The notes under the pieces are model-generated. The model was given only the letters and a program-made list of their open reading frames with translations, did not search any database and had not been told where the DNA came from. The position numbers were made by a program, and so were the translations under genes. From NCBI GenBank assembly GCA_001970855.1, contig LSSN01002623.1, positions 1 through 34,321 of the forward strand: a stretch of 34,321 bases of DNA. Direction: 5' to 3'. Position 1 is the first letter of the stretch, and each line of letters starts with the position of its first letter. This document shows, one piece after another, positions 1 to 10,100 of this stretch. This stretch comes from Smittium culicis. Taxonomy: Eukaryota; Kickxellomycota; Harpellomycetes; Harpellales; Legeriomycetaceae.

Positions 1-76
1 TTAAAAAAAAAAAAAATAGAGTTGCAACGAATTGAAGAAATATAAAAAGGAAAAAAGGGAGAGAGAAACAGAGAGG
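1..76. other. 3' flank of the NRK-like gene
   Basis: Short A/G-rich stretch after the stop codon at 77, beginning with a long A run (T run on the gene's strand). It is presumably 3' UTR or terminator sequence of the minus-strand gene. No separate gene is seen. Confidence 0.4.
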
Positions 77-1220
77 TTATTGGGGGAGAGGGAGTGATTG
101 GAGGTGAGCGATGATTATAGACGAGGCGGAGTTGATCAATTGGTGGTGAGAGATGGAATCGACATCGATAGTAGCTATTGGGTAGAGAGGGAGTAGGTGA
201 TTATGGGGAGCGAATGGGGAGAAGCGGAGGTAATTGGGCCAAACGATGGCGTCGAAATAGAGGGGCGATTCGTGGAAGATGGGCTGATCGACCAATTCAG
301 GTTGTTGGAGAGGATCCAGGGGAGTTGTCGATAATTGAGTGTTGCGGGCAGATCTGCGAGTTTTGCAGAGGAGTTTTGAGGCGAGGAGGAAGATGCGGAC
401 GTCGAAGAGGGGAAGGAGGGCTTGGCAGTTGTAGAGGAGGATGCCTTCTACGATGATGAGCAGCGTTGATGGAGGAAGGGCAAGGGCAAGGGAAAGGGCA
501 AGAGCAGCGCTATCTGTGGTATTGGGAGAAGTATTGAGAGAAGTATTGGGAGCGGAGGTGGAGGTGGAGGTGGAAGGGAGTGTAGAGGGAAGGGACCAGT
601 GCGAGAGGGCGGAGTGGTTAGATTTAGGGATAGTTTTGGTGGCAGAGTAGGAGAGCTTGATGTTGGTTATAGTGTCTATAAGGCGGCCATAGTCGAAGCA
701 GTCAGGAGAGTCCCAGATAGGTAGACCAGTTGAATGGTCAATGGGCATTTCGGAAGTCTAAGGAAGTTAGATTTAATGATAGGAGAAGAAGCTGATAAGT
801 GAATTTTTGTGTTATATGAAAGAGAGGATATATAATGGGATTTACTTTTAGGTAGAAGTCATCGAGGTGGACAGTGACGACGTTCGAGTACACAGTGGAC
901 AGGAGCTTTGTGAGCAGCTAAGAAGGGAAAAAGAAGTTTTGATAATGAAGAGACATACAGCGAAGTGGTTTTATTTAGGAGAGGGGGGGGGGGTGGTTGT
1001 TGGAATTAATAAATATGGAAGTTTAAAGTTACGTGGTTGGAGTAAAAGGATATATATTTACAGTTTTTCCGGAGCAGGTGGGGCCGCTAGATAGGTGGAG
1101 AGAAATGAAATATGATTAGCAGTAGAGAGGAGAAGTGTAGAGTAAAGCAGAGAAAAGAAAAGAGGAGATGAAGAGGGGTTACCTTATGGCAACAACAAGG
1201 GAAGAAGGCTGGGCACTCAT
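77..1220 (-). CDS. NRK1: Nicotinamide riboside kinase-like protein (4 exons)
   Basis: Exons (minus strand) 1220-1183, 1086-1062, 917-846 and 757-77 join in frame into 271 residues. All introns are GT-AG. The family phosphorylates nicotinamide riboside to NMN with ATP in NAD+ salvage. Visible motifs: Walker A GPTCSGKT at residues 14-21, assembled across the first three exons; LDDFYLK at 39-45, holding the family's catalytic Asp; DHSTGLPIWDSPDCFDY after it; LLIIVEGILLYN near 143-154; a basic lid TRRSAR near 178; and YFDAIVWPNYLRF near 212. The family usually has about 200-240 residues; the excess is a Ser/Thr/Pro/Ala/Leu-rich low-complexity insert at about 100-140, just before the VEG motif. 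Start chosen because MSAQPSSLVVAIS leads directly into the P-loop strand as in homologues. The coding strand is strikingly pyrimidine-rich. A related uridine kinase role is possible but the motifs fit NRK better. Confidence 0.85.
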
Positions 1221-2019
1221 CAGGCTGGGCACTTTGAATCAGAGGGCAGTAGTTTGTACTTTGTACTTTGAATTAGAGTATAGTAGCTTGTACCTTATAG
1301 TTTGAATCAGAGTGTAATAGTTTGTAGTTTGAATCAGAGTGTAGTGGTTTGTAGTTGCGGTGGTGGGTGATGGGTGGTGATTGGCTTGTAGGAATGGACG
1401 GTGCGAGAGAAAGAAGGCGAAAGAATCTTCATTTTCTTTTTTGAGCAGCAGTTGAGATGATTAGATCGTAATCAGATGTTTTTAGGATTAGTAATGTTTA
1501 GGAAGGCTTTGGAAAAGTCCTATTACAGCTTAATTAATCTAGACCTTAATATGAAGCCTTGTGTGAGCTTATTGGCTAAGCAGAAATAGCGCGGACTTTG
1601 CAGACAGCATAGTCGGAAGTCAGGAGATAATGTCTGGGCCGCAATAAGCTAATAAAAGCTAATCACGTATGGGCTCACAGGTAGCTTATTAATAATTCGC
1701 GCATATATGGATGCTTTAGACCAGAAGTCTCTGCTACTACCACGCCTACTATTGGCCCACTCATTAGGCTCAGATTTGTTGATACGGAGCAGAAATTAGT
1801 AATGCGCAGAACAGTAACAGCTCAAAATAGAAGCTAAGATTCGGATTCCTGAAGCAGATCAGCGCTTCAATACTTGACTCTCGAATTTCAAGTTCCGCCA
1901 TACAAAAAAAAAAAACTCAATTACCGAAAGTAAAAGCCCATACTCACTGAGCACCAAGAAGGGTTTGCCTTAGCCAAATTAGTAAATATTATGGTATTAG
2001 TTATTATGTATTTGATCAT
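1221..2019. promoter_or_regulatory. Promoter side of the NRK-like gene in the divergent intergenic region
   Basis: No coding region is supported here. It contains degenerate repeats of a TTTGTAGTTTGAATCAGAGTG-like unit at about 1230-1350, and a scatter of AAGCTAAT/AGCTTATT words in both orientations between 1526 and 1695. Open frames are short and shifted by low-complexity tracts. The region should hold the promoter of the minus-strand kinase gene, but no TATA box is obvious to me. Confidence 0.4.
1230..1350. repeat. Degenerate short tandem repeat upstream of the NRK-like gene
   Basis: Three to four imperfect copies of a roughly 27-34 nt unit containing TTTGTA-TTTGAATCAGAGTGTA. The first copy has an internal duplication of TTTGTACT. 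The array begins only about 10-20 nt upstream of the inferred kinase start codon, so it lies in the 5' UTR or core promoter. Confidence 0.65.
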
Positions 2020-2201
2020 AGTTCTTTGATAATAGTAGATAGTAGGGATTAGTTCTTTGATAATAGTAGATAGTGGTGATTAGTTCTTTGATAGTAGTAG
2101 ATAGTGGGGATTAGTTCTTTGATAGTAGTAGATAGTGGGGATTAGTTCTTTGATAGTAGTAGATAGTGGGGATTAGGTATTTGATAGTAGTAGATAGCAG
2201 G
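2020..2201. repeat. 31-bp minisatellite, five full copies plus a partial
   Basis: Copies start at 2020, 2051, 2082, 2113 and 2144, exactly 31 bp apart, with a truncated diverged sixth from 2175. The unit begins AGTTCTTTGATAGTAGTAGA. Copies 3-5 are identical by eye, while copies 1-2 differ at a few positions. There are no unique spacers between units, so it is not a CRISPR-like array. Confidence 0.9.
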
Positions 2202-2830
2202 CAAAAGGGCTCGACAGAAATGCAGCGGAAGTGCAGTCGAAGAGCAAAAGAAACGCAAAGAAAGAAACATTGGGCTTGCTGTGTCTTGCTTTAATAAGCC
2301 AATCCGCTTGCTGTGATCTGCCAACATGCCACATGTCCTCTGGTTGGCTCAATGCCTACAATCCGCTGCTGATCCTCATGGCAACATAAATCGCTCGATA
2401 TTAACTAATCACTTATTAAGCCTCAGCGTCAGTTATATCTCACTTACATTGTCAATAATATGCTAATTGTGTCAAAAAATGTAACAATCGACACTATAAA
2501 AGAGACAATGAATTCTGGGTTTTAAAGCATTCAGCAATCTGCACAAATCAACGCCCTTTCTACCCCACCCTCTATAAAACGCCCTATCTTGACAGCCCTT
2601 TCTTGACAGCCCAAACTTGACGTCATATTATTGACATCCTTATTCGACTGTATACGCTTATATATTTAATTTGAGCTCTTTCCAATAAATTCCCCTCTTT
2701 TTTGCAAATATCCACTTTTTTGTTTAGTATTCTTTAATATTTTCCTTCCCTTTTTAACTCCTTGATATCTCACTTTTTAATCTTAATCACTCTTCTCTTC
2801 CTTATTCCTTCCTTCTTACCATAATAAACA
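2202..2830 (+). promoter_or_regulatory. Promoter region of the flavodoxin-like gene
   Basis: Non-coding sequence becoming strongly pyrimidine-rich toward 2830, as is common before highly expressed fungal genes. TATA-like words occur near 2494, 2571 and 2659-2668; the last is about 165 nt before the start codon. Four TTGAC motifs with exact 14-nt spacing lie at 2589-2635 (separate entry). Confidence 0.5.
2589..2635 (+). promoter_or_regulatory. 14-nt-phased TTGAC array with a TGACGTCA site
   Basis: TTGAC occurs at 2589, 2603, 2617 and 2631, each exactly 14 nt after the previous one. The first two copies share the longer CTTGACAGCCC. The third extends to the palindrome TGACGTCA (2618-2625), the classical CRE/ATF bZIP site. 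The array is about 200-240 nt upstream of the flavodoxin-like start codon, a plausible activator distance. Binding by a bZIP factor is inferred. Confidence 0.5.
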
Positions 2831-3843
2831 ATGTCTGATAAACCATTAATCTACATTATCTACTACTCCATGTATGGCCATATCGCCACCCTCGGCGACG
2901 CCATCAAGAAAGGCCTTGAAAAAAACAACAACGTTAACGTCGAAGTCTACCAAGTCCCTGAGACCCTCTCCCAAGACGGTACGCCTTATTCTTATCAACT
3001 CCCCCCCTCCCCCCACCTCGCCTAAACCTTCCATCCACTATATTCTATATTTATACTAATTTATTAATTTCTTATTTATTAAATGTAGTTCTCGAAAAGA
3101 TGGGTGCTCCTCCAAAGAGAGACGACCCTATCATCGATATCAAAAACCTCCCTAAAGCTGACGGATACCTCTTCGGCGTCCCAACCCGTTTCGGTTTCAT
3201 GCCCGCCCAGTTCAAGTCTTTCTGGGACTCCACTGGCAGTCTCTGGTTCTCTGGCGAACTACAAGGCAAATTCGCCGGTATGTTCTTCTCCACCTCCTCC
3301 CAAAGCGGTGGCCAGGAAACCACTGCCTGGACCCACCTCCCCGTCTTCGTCCACCACCAAATCAGCTTTGTCCCCCTCGGCTATGGTGACGCCTTCCCCC
3401 TACTCTCCAAATCTGACGAAGTCGTCGGTGGCTCCCCATACGGCGCCGGAACTATCACCGGAGGCGACGGCAAACGCATGCCCTCCCCCACTGAACTCCA
3501 AATTGCTGAAATCCAAGGTGAATCTTTCGCCCGCATCCTCTCCAAATACAAATCCTCTCCTGCCGATGCCCTTACATCCACAGCCACAGCTACCACTTCT
3601 TCTGACCCAGCTCCTCATGCTGCTGCTGCTGCTACCACTACTACTGCCGCTGATGCTTCTGTCTCTGCTACTAAAGCCCCTGCTGCTGCTTCCACCGCTG
3701 CTGATGTTCCTGCCTCTTCTTCTTCTGCTGCTCATGAAAACTCCTCCGCTGCCCCAGAACTCAATACCAAACCCTCAGACTCCTCCGTCGCAAAGCAAGG
3801 CAAAATGAAAAAGTTCCTTAAACGCATCTCCAAATTGTTTTAA
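2831..3843 (+). CDS. Flavodoxin-like NAD(P)H:quinone oxidoreductase with C-terminal tail (2 exons)
   Basis: Exons 2831-2978 and 3089-3843 join (phase 1) into 300 residues; the intron 2979-3088 is GT-AG and C/T-rich. The family (WrbA; yeast Pst2, Rfs1, Ycp4) binds FMN, reduces quinones by two electrons, and in yeasts sits at plasma-membrane domains. Visible: N-terminal strand IYIIYYSMYGHI with the FMN-phosphate loop at residues 11-18; the junction restores VPETLSQDVLEKMGAPPK; GVPTRFGFMPAQFKSFWDSTG from residue 79; GKFAGMFFSTSSQSGGQE after it; and the YGAGTITGGDGKR loop. The core ends near residue 203 (usual family length about 200). A tail of about 97 residues follows, rich in Ala, Ser and Thr, ending KMKKFLKRISKLF, a basic amphipathic segment. 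The gene uses mostly C-ending codons, suggesting strong expression. Family assignment is firm; the tail's role is unknown. Confidence 0.95.
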
Positions 3844-4695
3844 ACTCTATTCACTTTATACCTTAATAATAATCTCACTTCTCCACTTATATCACTCAAT
3901 AATACATCTCTTCTCAATAAACTCCCATATAACATTTCTATTGGATATTTTTTCATCTCCCCCCTCCCCCCAAATCACCTGCCGTATACCTCCTTCTCCC
4001 CACTTATTGGCCACCACGCTCATTGCTCGCGTCTAATTGTCTCACTTTCGATTATTGGCTGCATTCCCCTCGCTCCAACGCGTATATTATCTAATTCGCG
4101 CTTCCCATCCATTGTCCCTATTTGCCCCCTCCCCACCACTGCTCAAATCTGTCCAATAATCTCACCCGTCGCCTAATTACAGCCTTCCATGTTAGTAATC
4201 TGCCAATCATCGCCATCTTGCCTTTATTTATATTTACTCTTTGCCTTTTTATTTATTCCTTTTTTTTTTTATAAAAAAAAATATAAATCGTACTTTTATA
4301 ATTTTAATTCCAATATAAAGTATGAATATTGTAAGCTTTCTTTATAAAAGTATTCTTTAACTGATTTAATTTGTTTTTTTTTTTTTTTTGAATTTTTAAA
4401 TATATTCTGTAATTCATTTACTTGACCTTTTTAAAAAAATAAATAAAACAAGCGTTTACTTTTATTTAAATAAAAATATTTATTTATTTACCCTTATTTT
4501 TTATTTTTCTCCAAAAAGCTTTCTCTTTATACCTCCCACCTCCAACTCCACCTCAATCTTTTTTTCTTTCTTTTTTTTTTTCATATTAAAACTCCTATCT
4601 AAATAATTTTCGTTTTTTAGTTTGTGTCAACCCGCTACATTTTATATATATCAGCCTCTACATTTATTTGTTCACATAATCTCAATTGTTAAACG
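3844..4695. other. Intergenic region between the flavodoxin-like and SWIB genes
   Basis: Pyrimidine-rich DNA with long T tracts around 4260, 4373 and 4560 and AT-rich stretches between. CCAAT/ATTGG words occur around 3995-4215. I see no open frame or RNA gene. It should contain the terminator of the upstream gene and the promoter of the downstream one; a TATATATA word at about 4643-4650 is some 50 nt before the SWIB start codon. Confidence 0.5.
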
Positions 4696-5743
4696 ATGGT
4701 TGATTTTAATCTCCTATCTACTAAAGTTCGAGGTAATTTTTTTTTTTTAAATAAATTTTGTATTTTCAATACTGTTTCTTCAATGCCAAACGAAAATTTA
4801 TCTTTTTTAAACTCCTTTTTTTTTTTTAGACATTCTTGCTCGTTCAGACTTATCGACTGTCACTGCTAAAAAAGTCCGCAAACAGCTAGAGCGCGAACTA
4901 AACGTTTCGCTAAGTAAAGAGAAGACTCAAGTTGACGAAATCATCTTGAACCAATACCAATATATTAATAACGAAGCCAATAAAAACTCCCAATATGATA
5001 ACGTAAACTACCAACAACAACCCATCCAACCACACAACTACGCACCCCAACAACAGCAACAACAACAACTCGTCTTTGACTACAATTACCAGCAGCAAGT
5101 TCCAATGCATCAAAATCCTAACCAACAACAATTCTACCAAAACTCTGACAACATACCACCTAAAGCCGCTGAACCTAAAAAACGCGGCCGCCCCGCAAAA
5201 GACCCCAACGCTGCGCCCGCATACAACAATGCTTCCAACACCACTAAACCACCGACTAAAGCTGCTCTCGCCAAACTCGAAAAAGCCGCCCTTGCCCAAG
5301 CCAAAAAGAAACAAAAACGCGTTAAGAAGCCTTATGACCCATTAAAACCCAAACGCATCACTGGTCTCTCAAAGCCTCTTAAAGTTTCTCCGCAACTCAG
5401 CGAATTCTTCAACCGTACCTACATGGCCAGAACCGAAGTCGTCAAACATATCTGGAAATACATCAAGCTCCACAATCTCCAAGACCCAATCGACAAACGC
5501 TACATCCTCAGCGACGATAAAATTAAAGGTCTCTTCGGCATCGACCGTCTATACATGTACGCCATGAACAAAGAACTCAATAACCACTTCATCAAACTCA
5601 ACCCCGAAGAACTGGAAGCCGCCCAGGCCGAAGTAGATAAACACCTCGCTATCGCCAATGCCGAAAATATCGCTAACCACGCCTCTGCCGACAGTATCCC
5701 CGATATCGATCTCCCCGAAACTAGCCCCACCATGTCCCCCTAA
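4696..5743 (+). CDS. DEK-C / AT-hook / SWIB-domain protein, Uaf30/Tri1-like (2 exons)
   Basis: Exons 4696-4732 and 4830-5743 join (phase 1) into 316 residues; the intron 4733-4829 ends in a long T tract plus TAG. Residues 1-55 (MVDFNLLSTKVRDILARSDL, then TVTAKKVRKQLERELNVSL) are a DEK C-terminal-like helical domain. Residues 50-120 are Asn/Gln/Tyr-rich and disordered. KKRGRPAKDP near 128-138 is an AT-hook. A Lys/Ala-rich linker leads to a SWIB/MDM2 domain at about 190-270 (ITGLSKPLKVSPQLSEFF, HIWKYIKLHNLQDPIDKR, LFGIDRLYMYAMNKELNNHF). DEK-C plus SWIB is the Uaf30/Tri1 arrangement; Uaf30 belongs to the upstream activation factor of RNA polymerase I in budding yeast, whereas SWIB proteins elsewhere act in chromatin remodelling. 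A nuclear DNA-binding role is likely; the exact complex cannot be read from sequence. Confidence 0.9.
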
Positions 5744-6243
5744 AAAAAAATTAAATCAAAAAAATCAAAAATTAATCACATCTTCCCCCTCCCCTCCCCC
5801 CATTTTACCCATTCGTTTCCTTCCCCTTCCCCTTCCCCTTCTCCTCCTCCTCCTCCTCCTCCTCCCTTATTTATTGACCTCTCACTCCTTTTTTTTTTTG
5901 TTTAATTTCTTTCCTGTTGTTTTTTAGTAGCTTGTATTTACTTTCTTTTTTTTTTCCACTTCCTCTTTCTTTCACATATATATATTAATTGTTCTTACTT
6001 TTACCTCTTTGTTTATACATTTTATAAAACAAAAACAAAAATACTATTCTTGATTTAAAAAATATATATATTGGTTTACTTTTCTTCTATTTTCTCTTCA
6101 ATATTTATCAAACATTCTCATTTATCTTTCCAATTCCATTTATATATTTCCCTAACAATAAAAAAAAAATAATGAAATTTCTGCATAAATTGCTAAAAGT
6201 CCAAATTTAATATGCCTCTGATAGCTTACAATTTATCCAAAAA
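5744..6243. other. 3' flank of the SWIB gene, pyrimidine-rich to AT-rich transition
   Basis: Immediately after the stop there is an A-rich segment, then (CCCCTT)- and (CTC)n-type simple sequence at about 5785-5870, T tracts, and finally AT-rich DNA. This is probably 3' UTR and terminator. The apparent open frame through the pyrimidine tract is a low-complexity artefact. No gene is seen. Confidence 0.5.
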
Positions 6244-7180
6244 TTAATTTCCATCCACAACAAAATATAAATGCTGAAGTTTATATAAACATTCATATAA
6301 CTGAAAATTAAAATTTTTTTTTTGTAAAATATAGAAAATATGTCGAATTAATGGACAAGATATGAATGATATACCATAAATCCGACCACAGTATGTGAAT
6401 TTAGCATTGAGATATGTAACTGTGACGTTACAAGACCCAAAATCTCTAAAGTAACCATTTAAACTAATGATCAAAAGATACGAACCCACATATACAAGGT
6501 TTGTGCAACGATCTCATCCGGTTATTACACCTGGAAATTAAGCCAGTGCCGCATCTTATTCCTACACAGTTTCTTGCCTTTTGACCTTGGTCATCTGAAA
6601 ATCAATCCGCTGGTTTCTAAAGCTTCAATAAATAAGCAGGTCATCAGCCGTGTTTTACCATATTCTCGCCTGTACCGATTCGCAATTAAAAATGGATTTG
6701 TGCTTACTTACAAGACCACACCCCCCCCCCCAAGTCCTTGATTTTCGCAGGAACGCCCAAATGTATCTTGGGTATCAGTTTATTTAGCGTTTCAATCCCT
6801 CTCTTTCCTTTTTTTTTTCTCCTTAAAACAGTACTCAAAATATACTATTGTAATTGCAACAAATCTTTCTTATAAGCTGGTTAACAAAAATATATCTAGC
6901 TATACTCAATTAAAATTCTTTGCAATTGCAAGATTTTGGATGGTATTGGTATACTGCAGTTAAACTGCAAATAAGTGTATTTCATTATAAACCATAAACG
7001 AATCAATAAATTTGGGGGGGTTTTTTTTTTAAATAGTGTTTGAACGGGAAAAGGGCTGTAAATTGTCATCTGCGTTGCCCAAGCAGCATATACCGACGAA
7101 TTAGATGTGATTAGTCGGCCCGTGACATTCGATTTCCAATTAATACGAGACGATTTGAGTATTTGAATACCAGTTCCGCT
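6244..7180. other. Non-coding stretch of mixed composition
   Basis: Contains patches less AT-rich than what follows (about 6520-6790 and 7030-7170), a C tract at 6720-6732 and a G7/T10 junction near 7012-7030. The patches look like decayed unique or transposon sequence, but I could not find a recognisable protein or RNA gene in them. Confidence 0.35.
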
Positions 7181-10100
7181 AAAAAAAATTTTAATTTATT
7201 TTATACCATTTTAATGTTACTATACACGCCCAATATGTATTTCCATTTACTTTTAAAAATCATTACTATTAGCTCACATTAACATGTAAAAAAATAGCGA
7301 TAAAATTATATTATAAGTATCTGTTTGGTGATTGAATTATTTAAATAAGAACATCAGCCAAAAAACTAATCTATAAATAAAAAATTAAATTACAATTCAT
7401 ATTTATGATATTTTTGCTTAATTTTCATTTTTGAGCCACGTATTTGCAAATGAATTGTCTACTTATACTCGCCTATATTGAAAAATAAAAAAATTTGTTG
7501 CTGTAATATTAAGAATCAAAACGATTTCCCCATAAGTATAAAAAATTAATAATCACCAGAGCGATTTAAAAATTAATTCCGAAAAAAGATGCCAACATGA
7601 AAATATCAACTAAAACTAAAGAGAAAGAAAAAAAAAAGAAAAAAAAGAGCGTTCATAAATATCTGATCAACCAGAATATCCAATATATGGGGTAAACGTA
7701 ACTTTTTGGAAATATAACAAAAATATCCATACAAATAATTAAAAAAAAAAAGAGCTCAAATTAAAGGTTCTAACACTATAATTGGGAAACGCTGAACTGC
7801 GAAGAGGTTAGTAGTATTACCAAATAAATGTAACTTGAATAAAAAAAAATAAACAATTGATAATTAAACGCGCAAAAAAAAAAGATAACATTTAACATTT
7901 AACATTTAATGATATGTATATAAAGCAAGAAATAGCGAATATATACCCATAAATGCACATATGAGCTAAAATAATAACAAAGTATCAACCCAAATAATTT
8001 TTTATTCTCAACGAGTTTTATTTGAAACATTCACAAATATAATTAAATCATTCATATTAAAAGACGTAATTATGATCTATGATTTCAGCCATACGATAAC
8101 TTCTCAATAGTGTACTAATACTAGGTTCCGCATTCTTGGTCACAGATTTAAAACCCCGAAATCCTTTATTTTTTACTCATTTCTTATGTAAAAGGTATTG
8201 AATGGTTATATTGGAATAGAATAATCATGCTTTATACTCCAAATATACACTGATTATTCCATTTAGTAAATAGAAATGTATTCATACTAATATAAAATTC
8301 GAAAATCAAACAAATCAATTTCGGCTTTTCAGCTAATAAAACAATTTTGCAAGTATTAAATTTAGCATTGAACTATTTTATGGCCCTTTTGTGAAAATTT
8401 TTTCGTATATCTAAATCCTCATTCATAGCATATTTAAAATTTTATCTAATTAGATCACCTTTGTATATCCATACTGAAATGAAATTGTTACATATTTTTT
8501 AATTTCGCTCAAATGTTTGACGATCAGACAAAACTATAAAATTTTTAATTTAAAAACAGAAATTATAATTTACTGACTATCTGATCAGTCTATTGTACTG
8601 AAATAATTGAATGTAATAAAAATTCAATAGCTGATATTTAATAAATATTTTATTTCAAAAAAATCTATTAAAAATTATTTTTCAAATTTTTTCGAGATTA
8701 CAACTTTAAATCTATGATTACTATCTCTAAATATCATAATGTTTCTATCTATGATATAATTCTCGCTATTTTAAAATAATCCCTTCGCTTTCTTAAAACT
8801 AACAATAAAGTAACATGATAAAAATTATCGAATACAAATCTTAGACTCAAATCCGAGAATTTTTTCATCCATAGTATCCAAAATATAATCTAACAAACTA
8901 TTAAGTACCAAATTACATTTAATAAAACAAAACGCAGATAATAAATAGAGTATAAATAGTATAAAATAAAATAAATAGGAATTAATCGTTTAAAATTGAT
9001 TTATTCATATCATTTTTAATTTAGAGAAATCTACTAATCAAATTAAAGAGGATTCATGATAGAGCAAAAAATTAAAAGATGGGCCAAATTTACAAAATTA
9101 ATAAATTTGGGTAAATTTAAATACTATAATATGGATTTTTAGATAAGCTTTGGTATTGAAAGAAATTTTTTAAATGTAAAATTTGGAAAATATTTATTTA
9201 ACTATTACAGTCCAGAGAAAAATATTAGGTTTTAATATCCAAAATTTTGGCAACAGTTCTCTCGGTATTTAAATTTCAACACCAATATCATTGAAAAAAT
9301 TTGATTATAATTGTTGATTTCCAAGCTTTACCTATCTTTCATAAAATTACCCCTGAAAAAAATAAACTGATTTAAATTAATTGTTTTAAAAATTTGAAGC
9401 GAGTAATAAGGTAAAAAATTATAAAATTGTTACAGAATTTGAAAATGATAATTTTTGTGGTTATAGAATAAATCAAAATTAATTTTATTGGATTTAAAAA
9501 TTATGATAATATAAAATAATTATAAATTAAAATTTATAAGCTAAATTAAGTTATATTGCTGATAATAAATTCATTTACTAACATATTCCAAATATAATGA
9601 TAATATTAACCAAAATAATCATTTAGCTAATCTTGATATCAGCTAACCAAAGAAATTTAGAAAAATTAAATTAAATAAATCATTTTTTTTAGAACTGAAA
9701 TAAAAAGTAACAATTGAAAAAAATATTTTAATTAAGTTTATATTTACCTCTTTTCATCTATTTATTTCTTAAAATTTCATGTTATTATAAATATTTAAAA
9801 ACATCAATTTTATTTCAGAGATACTAGCAAAAAATGAGTCTAATATAATAATATTTTATATCTAAATTTATCGATATTTGAAACATAAAAAGATTAAAAC
9901 ACCGATTCAAGTTGCATAACATATTATAAATTAATCAAACTCTGTAAGTTATGATCGTGCAAAGAGCTTAATTTTCAAAAAGCACTATATTTAAATGAAT
10001 TTAATTATAATATAGATATATTTTCTAAAAAATAATATTACAAAAGCTTTTTTAATTATATAAAATAGACAAAGCTAGAATAATAATCTATAATAGTGTC

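Noticed and set aside
178..650. Plus-strand frames of 92 and 69 codons rich in Gly/Arg/Glu
   Set aside because: Antisense shadows of the kinase exon on the minus strand.
2020..2201. Regular repeats considered as a CRISPR array
   Set aside because: Units are head-to-tail without unique spacers, and the genome is eukaryotic.
2142..2327. 61-codon minus-strand frame over the minisatellite
   Set aside because: Its end is translated minisatellite sequence; no family resemblance.
3104..3808. 234-codon frame rich in Leu/Pro/Ser overlapping the flavodoxin-like gene
   Set aside because: Out-of-frame shadow; the flavodoxin frame has the conserved family motifs and a valid splice junction.
6244..6489. 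81-codon minus-strand frame
   Set aside because: No start context, motif or neighbour support; likely chance.
6480..6535. tRNA-like B-box (GGGTTCGTATC on the minus strand)
   Set aside because: No matching A box, acceptor stem or anticodon arm could be folded around it.
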